Below are positions 26,306 through 35,906 of a stretch of 64,000 nucleotides of DNA, piece after piece. Both the position numbers and the translations under genes were made by a program. The DNA comes from Mesorhizobium terrae. Its GTDB lineage: Bacteria > Pseudomonadota > Alphaproteobacteria > Rhizobiales > Rhizobiaceae. How positions within the stretch are numbered: the stretch's first letter is position 1; each line of letters starts with the position of its first letter. The notes below the pieces were generated by a model, which worked only from the letters and a program-made list of their open reading frames with translations, had not been told where the DNA came from and ran no database searches. Location of the stretch: assembly GCF_008727715.1 (NCBI RefSeq), contig NZ_CP044218.1, positions 2,993,501 to 3,057,500 of the forward strand. The letters are read 5' to 3'.

Positions 26306-27610
26306 TTAGTCGTAGATCGGGAATCGCCGCACCAGGGCTTCAACTTCCTCGCGCACTTCCGCTTCGATTTTGCCGTTGGCGTCCTCGCCATTGGCGGCCA
26401 GTCCGTCGATCACCCGCATGGTCAGTTGTCCAACCTGCCGGAATTCATCCGCACGGAAACCGCGCGTGGTGCAGGCCGGCGTGCCCAGCCGGACGCCGGA
26501 AGTCACGGCGGGTCCCTGCGGGTCGAACGGAATGCCGTTTTTATTGCAGGTGATATGCGCGCGCCCGAGTGCCGCTTCCACGGCCTTGCCGGTCAGGTTC
26601 TTGCGTCTCAGGTCCACCAGCATCAGATGCGTATCGGTACCGCCCGACACGATATCGACACCACCCGATGCCAGGGTTTGCGCAAGCGCCTTGGCATTGT
26701 CGACGACATTGGCGGCGTAGGTCTTGAACTCCGGTGCCAGCGCCTCGCCAAAGGCCACCGCCTTGGCGGCGATGACATGCATCAGCGGTCCGCCCTGCAG
26801 GCCGGGGAACACCGCCGAATTGACCTTCTTGGAGATCTCCTCGTCGTTGGTGAGCACCATGCCGCCGCGCGGGCCGCGCAAGGTTTTGTGGGTGGTGGTG
26901 GTCACGACATGCGCGTGGTCGAGCGGGTTCGGGTGGACGCCGCCGGCGACCAGACCGGCGAAATGCGCCATGTCGACGAACAGCTTGGCGCCGACCTCGT
27001 CGGCGATCTCGCGGAATGCCTTGAAGTCGATGAAGCGCGGATAGGCCGAGCCACCGGCCAGAAGCACCTTCGGCCGATGCTGGCGGGCAAGGTCGCGCAC
27101 CTCGTCGAGGTCGATGCGCTGGTCCTGCGGACGCACGCCATAAGAAACGACCTTGAACCACTTGCCGGACTGATTGACAGGCGAGCCGTGGGTCAGGTGA
27201 CCACCGGCGGCGAGGTTCAATCCCATGAAGGTATCGCCCGGCTGCATCAGCGCCATGAACACCGACTGGTTGGCCTGGCTGCCGGAATGCGGTTGCACAT
27301 TGGCGAAAGCGCAGCCGAACAGTTGCCGGGCCCGCTCGCGCGCCAGTTCCTCGACCTCGTCGACATATTGGCAACCGCCATAATAACGACGACCCGGATA
27401 GCCCTCGGCGTATTTGTTGGTCAGAACCGAACCCTGGGCCTCTAGCACCGCCTTCGAGACGATGTTCTCGGAAGCGATCAGCTCGATTTCGTCGCGCTGC
27501 CTGCCCAGTTCGCGCGCCATGGCTGCACTGACGGCCGGGTCGGTTGTGGCGACGCTAGCGCGAAAGAACTGGCCGAGATTGCCGAGGCCCGGTCGCTGGG
27601 GGATGTTCAT
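26306..27610 (-). CDS. glyA: serine hydroxymethyltransferase
   Basis: A 434-residue PLP enzyme that interconverts glycine plus methylene-tetrahydrofolate with serine. Seen: [42 protein letters not shown], the PLP-lysine block [15 protein letters not shown], and [19 protein letters not shown]. An N-terminal extension of about 15 residues ([15 protein letters not shown]) precedes the usual start. It lies 39 bases downstream of ppc, which suggests it is a pathway-dedicated copy for serine-type C1 assimilation, additional to any housekeeping gene elsewhere. Confidence 0.95.
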   Translation of the reverse strand: MNIPQRPGLGNLGQFFRASVATTDPAVSAAMARELGRQRDEIELIASENIVSKAVLEAQGSVLTNKYAEGYPGRRYYGGCQYVDEVEELARERARQLFGCAFANVQPHSGSQANQSVFMALMQPGDTFMGLNLAAGGHLTHGSPVNQSGKWFKVVSYGVRPQDQRIDLDEVRDLARQHRPKVLLAGGSAYPRFIDFKAFREIADEVGAKLFVDMAHFAGLVAGGVHPNPLDHAHVVTTTTHKTLRGPRGGMVLTNDEEISKKVNSAVFPGLQGGPLMHVIAAKAVAFGEALAPEFKTYAANVVDNAKALAQTLASGGVDIVSGGTDTHLMLVDLRRKNLTGKAVEAALGRAHITCNKNGIPFDPQGPAVTSGVRLGTPACTTRGFRADEFRQVGQLTMRVIDGLAANGEDANGKIEAEVREEVEALVRRFPIYD

Positions 27611-27649
27611 GCGTCCAATCCTTTCCGGCGCTGGGCGCCTGTCCCGTCT

Positions 27650-30481
27650 CTACCCTGTCCAGCCGAGGCCGGAGGATATGCAATTGATCGAGAGCAGAAG
27701 TGCGTTGATCGGGCGCCGCGACGCCGAAGCGTTTGCGGCCTGATCGCGCACTTCTCGCAACAGTTTCACCTGGAGCGCGTGGATGCTGTCCATTTCCGGC
27801 CGCAAACGGTCGAAATTGCGCTTGAAAGCGGGGAAGCGTGTCGAAAAGTCGGTATTGCCGACGATCTCGCGAACCATACGGCTGGTGAGTTCGTATTCGG
27901 CTTCGATCTTTCCGAAGATGCGCCTGCCGGTCTCGCGCTCGACGACGAGCCCGGAATAGAGCCGGCCTACTTCGAGGTCGGCCTGGTAGAGCGTCTTGTC
28001 GACCTCATCGATGATCAGGCGAAAGAAGCGGGAGCGTTCGAACATCTGGCGAAGCAGGTCGCGGCCGGCCTCGCCACGAACGGCGATGAAGGAATTGATC
28101 GCGCTGCCGATGCCATACCAGCCCGTCAAAAGATGGCGGTTCTGGCTCCAGGCGAAGACCCAGGGAATGGCGCGCAGATCGCTGATGTCGCGGGCGCCGA
28201 AACGGCGTGCCGGCCGCGAGCCGATCTTGAGCAGCGACAATTCCTCGACCGGGCTCGCCTGGTTGAAATAGTCGATGAAGCCGGGCTCGTTGATGAGGCT
28301 GACATAAGAAGCCAGCGACATGCCGGTGAGCGCCTCCAGAGCCTCCTCGAATTCCGGAACGTCCTTCAGCTCGGCCTCGTTGGGCGATTTGACGCTGTGC
28401 GCGAAAACGCTGGCGGCGAGAATTTCGAGCTGGTGCAGGCCGGTGCCCCGGTTGGCGAATTTGGAGGAAACGACCTCGCCCTGTTCCGTGACGCGCATGG
28501 AACCGTCGATCGTGCCCGCCGGTTGCGCGGCGATTGCCCTGCCGGTCGGCGCGCCACCACGACTGACCGAGCCGCCGCGCCCGTGGAAGAAGGAGATGCG
28601 GATCTTGTTCTTCTTGCCGAGCTTCGTGAGCTGCTTCTGCGCCTTGCTCAGTTCCCAGTTGGCCGCCAGGAAACCGCCATCCTTGTTGGAGTCGGAATAG
28701 CCCAGCATGATTTCCTGGCGATTGCCGAAGTCGCGGATCGAGCGGCGAACGACGGAAATCCCAAGAAGCTGGTCGATGATCGCGGGTGCCGCGCGCAGGT
28801 CGGCGATCGTCTCGAACAGCGGCACGATCCGCAGGTTGATTGTGCCGCTGCCATCCGGGGCCGTAGCCAGACCGCAGAACTGCGCAAGCAGATAGACGGC
28901 GAGGATGTCGTCGACCGATTGCGTCATCGACAGGATGAACGCGCCGACCGCGCCGCTCTTGTCGGTGGAGGCCTCGCGGATCACGTCGAACAAAGCGAGC
29001 AACTCGCGTGTTTCTTCCGACAGGCGGGTGCGGTCGAGGCTAGGGTCGAGGCGCTCACCTCTGCGGATGGCGTCGCGGATGCGCCCGGACCAGCGCGGCG
29101 AAACCGCGGTGACCGGTTCGGCTTTTGGGTCGATGACGGTGAACAGTTCGGCAAGGGTCCGGTTCACCACCGTCGAATTCTGCCGGATGTCCAGAGCAAC
29201 GGTGCGGAAGCCGAAACTCTCGATTTGTTGCAGCAGCGGCCGGACAAGGCGCTGTGCCATCACCTTGCCACCGATTTTCAAAAGCGTATCGGAAAGGCAT
29301 TCCAGATCGGTCCGGAAGGCCTCTGCATTGGGGTAGGGAACGCCGTTGCCCTTGCCCAGCATCGCCTCCAAACGCCGCAGCATGGCGGCGGTGAATTGGC
29401 GCAGCGGCTCGTCGACATTGCGTTGGGCGATCGCCTCGGCGCATCCGCTTGCATGCAGAATGCCCGCCAGGGCGGGAGCGAAATCGTCCGGTATGTCGAC
29501 GACATTGGCGCTGACGCTCAGCATGGTCGTCAACCGGCGGACCTGGCCAAGATACCACCTGATCGCCGCATTGCGGTTTTCGGCCAGCGCATAGGCGGTC
29601 GTTTGCGCGGTGACGTTCGGGTTTCCATCGCGGTCGCCGCCGATCCAGGACGCAAAGCGCATGAAGGACGGAACGGCAAGCGCGTAGTCCGGGAAGTGCC
29701 GCTTCAAGGCGCCCTCGACGAGGTCGTAGAGCTGCGGTGTGGTCTCGAACAGAACCTCCCGGAAGAAATGCAGGCCCCAGGCGATCTCCCGCTCGACGGA
29801 CGGGCGCTCGAGCCTGAGTTCGCCGGTCATCCACAAGAGTTCGATCTCGCTCTTGAGATCGCAGACGAGCAGATCGTGCTCGCGCGGCGCCCAGCGCTGC
29901 TGCCCGATCTCCGTCAGTTTGCGATAGATGCGGCGATGGATTTGAAGGACCGTGACCCGCTTGGCTTCGGTCGGGTGCGCGGTCATGGTCGGGCCGACGC
30001 ACAGACCGTCCAGAGCCTCCTGCACGGCTTCGGCGGAATAGCCCTCGGCAGCGATCTCGCCGACGACATTGGAAAAAGAGCCCACCACGTCGTCGGGATT
30101 TCCCGACTGTTCGGTTTCGCGGCGGGTGCGCATCGCCTGAAGTTCGTTGGAAATGGCGATCAGCTGAAACCAGATGCCTGTCGCCTGCAGTGCCGGGATG
30201 CGGAGTTCCCCGGGCAGCGTATCGAGCGACGCGCGACCCAGCAAAACTTCGGCGATCTCCGGTTCACGGGCCCTGACGACCGAAACGAGCAGCTCAAACA
30301 GCAACTCGCGCACGTCGTTGCGAGAGACGAGGGGCTTGCCATCCTCCACCGCTACGATGGGCACGTCTTTCCAGGACGTGCGGATTTGCGCTGATCCGAG
30401 AATGTCCGTTGCCTCCTCAACAAACACTGGCGATAAATTCCTATCATGAATGTTTTTTTCATAATAGTGCTTTGCAAGCAT
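27650..30481 (-). CDS. ppc: phosphoenolpyruvate carboxylase
   Basis: A 943-residue enzyme that carboxylates PEP to oxaloacetate. Signature residues are clear: GPTMTAHPTEAKRV with the catalytic His, WIGGDRDGNPNVTA, LGYSDSNKDGGFLA and FHGRGGSVSRGGAPTGRA, with the C-terminal NALLLSINCISSGLGWTG. In the serine cycle PEP carboxylase builds C4 acids from PEP, so pairing with glyA fits. The ATG at 30481 was chosen over a TTG at 30586 that would add 35 unconserved residues; no strong ribosome site is seen at either. Divergent from the APC pair. Confidence 0.92.
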   Translation of the reverse strand: MLAKHYYEKNIHDRNLSPVFVEEATDILGSAQIRTSWKDVPIVAVEDGKPLVSRNDVRELLFELLVSVVRAREPEIAEVLLGRASLDTLPGELRIPALQATGIWFQLIAISNELQAMRTRRETEQSGNPDDVVGSFSNVVGEIAAEGYSAEAVQEALDGLCVGPTMTAHPTEAKRVTVLQIHRRIYRKLTEIGQQRWAPREHDLLVCDLKSEIELLWMTGELRLERPSVEREIAWGLHFFREVLFETTPQLYDLVEGALKRHFPDYALAVPSFMRFASWIGGDRDGNPNVTAQTTAYALAENRNAAIRWYLGQVRRLTTMLSVSANVVDIPDDFAPALAGILHASGCAEAIAQRNVDEPLRQFTAAMLRRLEAMLGKGNGVPYPNAEAFRTDLECLSDTLLKIGGKVMAQRLVRPLLQQIESFGFRTVALDIRQNSTVVNRTLAELFTVIDPKAEPVTAVSPRWSGRIRDAIRRGERLDPSLDRTRLSEETRELLALFDVIREASTDKSGAVGAFILSMTQSVDDILAVYLLAQFCGLATAPDGSGTINLRIVPLFETIADLRAAPAIIDQLLGISVVRRSIRDFGNRQEIMLGYSDSNKDGGFLAANWELSKAQKQLTKLGKKNKIRISFFHGRGGSVSRGGAPTGRAIAAQPAGTIDGSMRVTEQGEVVSSKFANRGTGLHQLEILAASVFAHSVKSPNEAELKDVPEFEEALEALTGMSLASYVSLINEPGFIDYFNQASPVEELSLLKIGSRPARRFGARDISDLRAIPWVFAWSQNRHLLTGWYGIGSAINSFIAVRGEAGRDLLRQMFERSRFFRLIIDEVDKTLYQADLEVGRLYSGLVVERETGRRIFGKIEAEYELTSRMVREIVGNTDFSTRFPAFKRNFDRLRPEMDSIHALQVKLLREVRDQAANASASRRPINALLLSINCISSGLGWTG

Positions 30482-30760
30482 AAGCCATTCGCCGGCGTTG
30501 AAAACGCCTGGACGGGTAGAATCCTCGCCCGTTCGGGTAGTGCGGAGATTGGGCGAAAGAGCGAGATTTTGACGCCAAAGTCGCAATCCGGGGCCTAAAA
30601 ACTAACATTTTGCCGGGTTCGCTAAAATCGCTTGACGGCGATAGGGATTCCGATGATCTTCACTTGTGGGAAACAAATAAGACTAAGCGGAAACCCGCTA
30701 CGCATAACCCGCAATGTCGGGACGTCCGTGACGGGACAGTCAACAATGGGAAACCTAGCC

Positions 30761-32470
30761 ATGAGTGCCATGGAAGATACCTACGTGGCGGAAGCCAGCG
30801 GGAACCTGCGTCGAACCATCGATTGGCGCGGCGCATTCTGGGTCGCCAGCGGCGTGCCGCCGCTGGTTCTGTTTTCGATCGGCGGCATCGCCGGCGTCGG
30901 CGGCAACATCGCCTTCGCGGTCTGGACGCTGTCCATCCTGATGGGCTTCATCCAGTCATTCACCTATGCCGAAATCGCCGGCCTGTTCCCGAATAAATCG
31001 GGCGGCGCGTCGGTTTATGGGGCAACCGCGTGGTTGCGTTATTCGAAGTTCATCGCGCCGCTGTCGGTGTGGTGCAACTGGTTCGCCTGGTCGCCGGTGC
31101 TGTCGCTCGGCTGTTCAATCGCCGCCGCCTATATCCTCAACGCGCTGGCGCCGATCCCGGGCTTCACCGAAACCTCACCGGAAGTGGTGGCCTATCTTGC
31201 CGCGCATGCCGGCACGAGCGCCGCAGATGCGGTGACGGCGGTGACCGCCGCAGCCACACCTGCGATCCGCAGCTGGACGCTCTACACCCATGCGCTCGGT
31301 CCGGTCTCGTTCTCGCTCAACGCGACGTTCTGGATCGGCGCGGTGCTGATGCTGATTACCTTCGCCGTGCAGCATCGTGGCATCCTCAGCACCGCAAACG
31401 TGCAGAAGGTCGTCGGTCTTCTCGTCATCGTGCCGCTGCTGATCGTCGGCATTGTGCCGATCCTGACCGGCCAGATCAACTGGGCGAACTACTCGCCGTT
31501 CGTTCCGCTTGCCGCCGCCTACGCCCCGGCGCCCGGTGCCTGGAACATAGCCGGCTGGACCCTGGTGCTTGGCGCCATGTTCATCGCGGCCTGGTCGACC
31601 TATGGGTTCGAGACGGCCGTCTGCTACACGCGCGAATTCAAGAACCCGGAGACGGACACGTTCAAGGCCATCTTCTATTCAGGCCTTCTGTGCGTGCTGC
31701 TCTACATCCTGGTTCCGTTCACCTTCCAGGGTGTGTTGGGCCTCAACGGCATGCTGGCCACGCCGATCGTCGACGGCTCAGGCGTCGCCGATGCGCTCGC
31801 CACGATGGTCGGTGGGGGCGGCATCGTCAAAACGCTGCTGATCATGCTGATGATCCTGGCGCTGCTGCTGGCGATCATGACGGCCATGGCCGGCTCCTCG
31901 CGCACGCTTTATCAGGGTTCGGTCGACGGCTGGCTGCCGAAATACCTCAGCCACGTCAACGATCACGGCGCGCCGACGCGGGCGATGTGGACCGACCTCG
32001 TCTTCAATCTGCTCCTGCTGGCGATCGCCGCCGCCGACGCCACCAGCTTCTTCTTCATCCTGGCCGTCGCCAATTGCGGCTACATCATCTTCAACTTCCT
32101 CAACCTCAATGCCGGCTGGATCCACCGCATCGACAATGGCCACATCAAGCGGCCGTGGCGGGCGCCGACCTGGCTGATCACGGCGGGTGCGGTGTTCGCC
32201 TTCGTCAACGCCGTGTTCATGGGCGCCGGTGCCAAGGTATGGAACCCGATGGCGCTCTGGGCGGGGCTGTTCACGGCGGCGCTGATCCTACCGGTGTTCT
32301 GCTTCCGCCACTACGTTCAGGACGGCGGCAAGTTCCCCGATCACATGCTGGACGATCTCGGCATGAGCGAAAGCAGCCTGCGCGAGCGCAAGGCGGGCGC
32401 ATTGCCTTACGTGACGCTGATCGCAGGTCTGATCGTGGTGCTGATCGCCAACTGGTACTTCGTGCTCTGA
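30761..32470 (+). CDS. APC-type permease, first of a tandem pair
   Basis: A 569-residue integral membrane carrier with about 12 predicted helices. The N-terminal consensus is RGAFWVASGVPPLVLFSIGG, then AGLFPNKSGGASVYGATAW; GSSRTLYQGSVDGWLPKYL and FNFLNLNAGWIHRIDNGHIKRPW are family-specific. A periplasmic loop rich in Ala/Thr (near 150-180) separates helices. Its product is almost the same as the next gene. Start choice: ATG 30761 (MSAMED) by analogy with its paralogue's ribosome site; ATGs at 30746 and 30770 are alternatives. Divergent from ppc. Substrate, perhaps an amino acid or amine, is not known. Confidence 0.78.
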   Translation: MSAMEDTYVAEASGNLRRTIDWRGAFWVASGVPPLVLFSIGGIAGVGGNIAFAVWTLSILMGFIQSFTYAEIAGLFPNKSGGASVYGATAWLRYSKFIAPLSVWCNWFAWSPVLSLGCSIAAAYILNALAPIPGFTETSPEVVAYLAAHAGTSAADAVTAVTAAATPAIRSWTLYTHALGPVSFSLNATFWIGAVLMLITFAVQHRGILSTANVQKVVGLLVIVPLLIVGIVPILTGQINWANYSPFVPLAAAYAPAPGAWNIAGWTLVLGAMFIAAWSTYGFETAVCYTREFKNPETDTFKAIFYSGLLCVLLYILVPFTFQGVLGLNGMLATPIVDGSGVADALATMVGGGGIVKTLLIMLMILALLLAIMTAMAGSSRTLYQGSVDGWLPKYLSHVNDHGAPTRAMWTDLVFNLLLLAIAAADATSFFFILAVANCGYIIFNFLNLNAGWIHRIDNGHIKRPWRAPTWLITAGAVFAFVNAVFMGAGAKVWNPMALWAGLFTAALILPVFCFRHYVQDGGKFPDHMLDDLGMSESSLRERKAGALPYVTLIAGLIVVLIANWYFVL

Positions 32471-32489
32471 CCGAGGACTGACCACTGAT

Positions 32490-32516
32490 CCCGCGCGGCC
32501 TCGATGGTCGCGCGGG
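32490..32516. terminator. GC-rich hairpin between the two permease genes
   Basis: CCCGCGCG at 32490-32497 pairs with CGCGCGGG at 32509-32516, with one inner mismatch, 20 bases after the first permease stop. Only TTC follows, so it may attenuate or stabilise the upstream transcript rather than fully terminate. Confidence 0.5.
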
Positions 32517-32571
32517 GTTCTCCATAACAACCAGGGGAAGTGCTCCACGGAGCCGCAGGGGAAGCCGAGCC

Positions 32572-34287
32572 ATGACGACGACAACTGACATTGCAGCCCA
32601 TGCCGGAGATGGTCAGCTCCATCGTTCCATCGACTGGCGCGGGGCATTCTGGGTGGCCAGCGGCGTGCCGGCGCTGGTGCTGTTTTCCATCGGCGGTATC
32701 GCCGGAACGGTCGGCACACCCGCCTATCTGATCTGGACGGCCTCCATCATCCTCGGCCTGATCCAGTCTTTCACCTATGCCGAGATCGCCGGCCTGTTTC
32801 CGTCGAAATCGGGCGGCGCGTCTGTCTATGGAGCCACCGCCTGGCTGCGCTATTCGAAGTTCATCGCGCCGCTGTCGGTGTGGTGCAACTGGCTGGCCTG
32901 GACACCCGTGCTGTCGCTCGGCTGCTCGATTGCCGCCGCCTACATCTTGAATGCCCTGGCGCCGATCCCCGCCTTCACGGAAACCTCTCCGCAGGTTGCA
33001 ACCTGGCTCGCCGATCCGGCCAATGTCGGCAAGACGGCGGCCGACGCCATCACGGTGCTGACAGGCGCGGCGACGCCGGCCATCCGCAACTGGTCGCTGT
33101 TCCATGGCACGCTGGGGCCGGTGAGCTTTTCGCTGAACGCCATCTTCTTCATCGGCGTCGTCCTGATGCTGATCACCTTCGCCATCCAGCATCGCGGCAT
33201 TCTCGGCACGGCCAGCGTGCAGAAATACATCGGGCTGCTGGTCATCATTCCGATGCTGATCGTCGGCGTCGTGCCGATCATCACCGGCCAGATCAACTGG
33301 GCGAACTATTCGCCGCTCGTGCCGCTGGCTGCTGCCTACGCCCCGGCGCCTGGCGCCTGGAACGTCGCGGGATGGACCCTCGTGCTCGGCGGCATGTTCA
33401 TTGCCGCTTGGTCGGCCTACGCTTTCGAAACCGCGATCTGCTACACTAGCGAATTCAAGAATCCGGGCCGCGACACGGTGCGGGCGATCTTCTATTCGGG
33501 CCTTCTTTGCCTGGCGCTCTACACGCTGGTGCCGTTCACCTTCCAGGGTGTGCTCGGGCTCAACGGCATGCTGGCCACGCCGATTGTCGATGGCTCCGGC
33601 GTCGCCGACGCCATGGCCAGGATGGTTGGCGGTTCGGGCTTCATCACCTCGATCATGGTGATGCTGATGATCCTCGCCCTGATGCTGTCGATCATGACGG
33701 CAATGGCCGGGTCGTCGCGCACCCTCTATCAGGGTTCGGTCGATGGCTGGCTGCCCCGCTACCTCAATCACGCCAACGAGCATGGCGCACCGACACGCGC
33801 GATGTGGACCGACCTGACCTTCAACGTTTTCCTGCTCGCGGTTGCGGCGGCCGATGCCACCAGCTTCTTCTTCGTGCTGGCCGTGTCGAACTGCGGCTAC
33901 ATCATCTTCAACTTCCTCAACCTCAATGCGGGCTGGATTCATCGCATCGACAACGGCCACATCAAGCGGCCGTGGAAAGCACCGACGATCCTGATCGCGG
34001 TCGGGGCCGTTCTTTCCTATGTCAACGCCATGTTCATGGGCGCCGGCGCCAAGGTGTGGAATCCCTGGGCGCTGTGGGCCGGCTTCATCGCGGCCGCGCT
34101 CATCATTCCGGTATTCTGCTTCCGCCACTATGTGCAGGACGGCGGCAGGTTCCCCGAACATATGCTCGACGACCTCGGCATCGCCCAAGAAGACCTGAAG
34201 GTGAGGAAGGCCGGCATCTTGCCCTATCTCACCCTGATCGCCGGTGCCGCCGTGGTGCTCGCCGCCAACTGGTTCTTCGTCATCTGA
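32572..34287 (+). CDS. APC-type permease, second of a tandem pair
   Basis: A 571-residue carrier, co-linear with the preceding permease along its length. Both share HRGIL, GQINWANYSPxVPLAAAYAPAPGAWN, TFQGVLGLNGMLATPIVDGSGVADA, and the C-terminal FRHYVQDGG with LDDLG. Differences cluster in the N-terminus (TTTTDIAAHAGDGQLH) and in the loop near residues 145-175. Start ATG 32572 lies 8-9 bases after GGGGAA. It appears to be a recent tandem duplication kept in frame, which may reflect two related substrates or dosage. Confidence 0.78.
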   Translation: MTTTTDIAAHAGDGQLHRSIDWRGAFWVASGVPALVLFSIGGIAGTVGTPAYLIWTASIILGLIQSFTYAEIAGLFPSKSGGASVYGATAWLRYSKFIAPLSVWCNWLAWTPVLSLGCSIAAAYILNALAPIPAFTETSPQVATWLADPANVGKTAADAITVLTGAATPAIRNWSLFHGTLGPVSFSLNAIFFIGVVLMLITFAIQHRGILGTASVQKYIGLLVIIPMLIVGVVPIITGQINWANYSPLVPLAAAYAPAPGAWNVAGWTLVLGGMFIAAWSAYAFETAICYTSEFKNPGRDTVRAIFYSGLLCLALYTLVPFTFQGVLGLNGMLATPIVDGSGVADAMARMVGGSGFITSIMVMLMILALMLSIMTAMAGSSRTLYQGSVDGWLPRYLNHANEHGAPTRAMWTDLTFNVFLLAVAAADATSFFFVLAVSNCGYIIFNFLNLNAGWIHRIDNGHIKRPWKAPTILIAVGAVLSYVNAMFMGAGAKVWNPWALWAGFIAAALIIPVFCFRHYVQDGGRFPEHMLDDLGIAQEDLKVRKAGILPYLTLIAGAAVVLAANWFFVI

Positions 34288-34293
34288 GCTTTC

Positions 34294-34324
34294 GGCTGGC
34301 GGCGGGCGGGACCCGTCGCCAGCC
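34294..34324. terminator. strong GC hairpin after the second permease
   Basis: GGCTGGCGGCGGG at 34294-34306 pairs with CCCGTCGCCAGCC at 34312-34324 (one mismatch) around a 5-base loop, 7 bases after the permease stop. No T-run follows. Confidence 0.55.
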
Positions 34325-34457
34325 ATCTCCGCTCGACATCTCCCCCATCGCTGAAATCGCCCAACGCGGACCGCTGCACGATATCTGGCGTCAGGGATCG
34401 GCCGTGCAACGTCGTGCATTCAAGACCGATTTCGGACGCGGTTCGATCATCCTGTGC

Positions 34458-34510
34458 CATAAATCCAGTGAGTGGATTTATGGCTTGATAAATCCACTCA
34501 CTGGATTTAC
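34458..34510. promoter_or_regulatory. double palindromic operator of the sugar operon
   Basis: Two back-to-back palindromes: CATAAATCCA-GTGAG-TGGATTTATG (34458-34482, perfect 10-base arms) and ATAAATCCA-CTCAC-TGGATTTAC (34488-34510). The second is the exact reverse complement of the first over 22 bases (34460-34481 and 34488-34509, spacer GGCTTG). It ends 55 bases before the ABC binding-protein gene. The same TAAATCCACTCA half-site occurs at 42585 in front of the ROK repressor, so that repressor is the obvious candidate binder. Confidence 0.75.
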
Positions 34511-34565
34511 CTTGGCGGCCGCCGTGTGAGGACGGCGGTCAGTTTAGGGTTGGGAGGAGGATTTC

Positions 34566-35834
34566 ATGAAGCATGTCTGGGGTGCCGCCGCATTGGCGGT
34601 TTCGCTGTTTGCCGCCGCGCCGTCATGGGCCGAGACGGTGTCGCTGTTCTGCTCGTCTTCGGGTGCCGAATATGAACTCTGCAAGAACGGTGCCGAGGCC
34701 TGGGCCAAGAAAACCGGCAACGAGGTCAAGATCAACAAGATGCCAGCCGCGTGGGACGAGGCGCTGCCGCTTTACCAGCAGCTTCTCTCCGCCCAATCGC
34801 AGGATGCCGACGTGCTTCTGCTCGACGTCGTCTGGATCGGCCTGCTGCAGAACCATCTGCTCGATCTTTCCGCCGTGCTGCCGAAGGAAGACATCGCCGC
34901 CAATTTCCCGTCGACGGTCGCCGCCGGCACGGTCAACGGCAAGTTCGTGGCCCAGCCCTGGTACACCGACACCGGCCTGATGTTCTATCGCAGGGACCTT
35001 CTGGAAAAATACAAGAAGCCGGTGCCGAAGACCTGGGCGGAATTCACGGAAACGGCCAAGGCCGTTCAGGATGGCGAGCGCGCCGCCGGCAACAAGGACA
35101 TGTGGGGTTTCGCCTGGCAGGGCAAGTCGTATGAAGGCCTGACCTGCGATGCCATCGAATGGGTGAGCAGCTTCGACGGCGGCACCATCGTCGACGACAA
35201 GGGCAACATCACCATCGACAATGCTGGTGCCGCCGCGGCGCTCAAGCAGGCGCATGGCTGGGTCAACACGATCAGCCCGCAGGGCGTGCTGAACTACGAT
35301 GAAGAGTCCTCGCGCAGCGTCTTCGAGGCTGGAAATGCCGTCTTCCTGCGCAACTGGGCTTATGTGTGGGGTACCTCGCAGGGCAAGGATCAGCCGCTGG
35401 TCGGCAAGGTCGGTGTCGCCGCGTTGCCGGTCGGCAAGGATGGCGCCAAGTCCAGCGGCTGCATGGGCACCGCCCATCTCGGCATCTCCAAATACACCAA
35501 GCACAAGGATGCCGCCGTCAGCCTGTTGAGCTTCATGGCCGGTAAGGACGAGCAGAAGCGCCGCGCCATCGAGGGAGCGTACAATCCGACGATCGCCTCG
35601 CTCTACGACGATGCCGATGTGCTGAAGGCTTTGCCTTTCCTCAAGGATGCGCAGACGGCTTTCGCCGACAGCGTCGCACGCCCCTCGGCGGTGACCGGCT
35701 CCGGCTACAATCGTGTCTCGCAGGCCTTCTACAAGGCCGTGCACGGCGTTCTGGCCGGAGAGGAGCAGCCGGAAGCGGCGCTGAAGGCGCTGGCGGCCGA
35801 TCTCGAGACCATCAAGAAGCGCGGCAAGTGGTAA
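34566..35834 (+). CDS. sugar ABC transporter, periplasmic binding protein (family 1)
   Basis: A 422-residue exported protein. A Sec signal peptide is evident, KHVWGAAALAVSLFAAAPSWA, with a likely AxA cleavage near residue 23. The mature part is typical of MalE/UgpB-like binding proteins (VSLFCSSSGAEYELCKNGAEAWAKK, DVLLLDVVWIGLLQ, QPWYTDTGLMFYRRDLLEKY, AVFLRNWAYVWGTS). ATG 34566 follows GGAGGAGG. First gene of the operon, directly behind the double operator. Substrate is not predictable; the neighbouring enzymes point to a sugar or amino sugar. Confidence 0.88.
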   Translation: MKHVWGAAALAVSLFAAAPSWAETVSLFCSSSGAEYELCKNGAEAWAKKTGNEVKINKMPAAWDEALPLYQQLLSAQSQDADVLLLDVVWIGLLQNHLLDLSAVLPKEDIAANFPSTVAAGTVNGKFVAQPWYTDTGLMFYRRDLLEKYKKPVPKTWAEFTETAKAVQDGERAAGNKDMWGFAWQGKSYEGLTCDAIEWVSSFDGGTIVDDKGNITIDNAGAAAALKQAHGWVNTISPQGVLNYDEESSRSVFEAGNAVFLRNWAYVWGTSQGKDQPLVGKVGVAALPVGKDGAKSSGCMGTAHLGISKYTKHKDAAVSLLSFMAGKDEQKRRAIEGAYNPTIASLYDDADVLKALPFLKDAQTAFADSVARPSAVTGSGYNRVSQAFYKAVHGVLAGEEQPEAALKALAADLETIKKRGKW

Positions 35835-35906
35835 CACGAACCGTGTGACGGCCGGCGCGCTCCTCCCTGCGCGCCGGCAATCCTTTTCAAACAGCAAGAG
35901 ATCAGC

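Noticed and set aside
30640..30700. A CTTGTG...AAATA pattern between ppc and the permeases
   Set aside because: Arms are not symmetric and the spacing is off by four bases, so it is likely chance.
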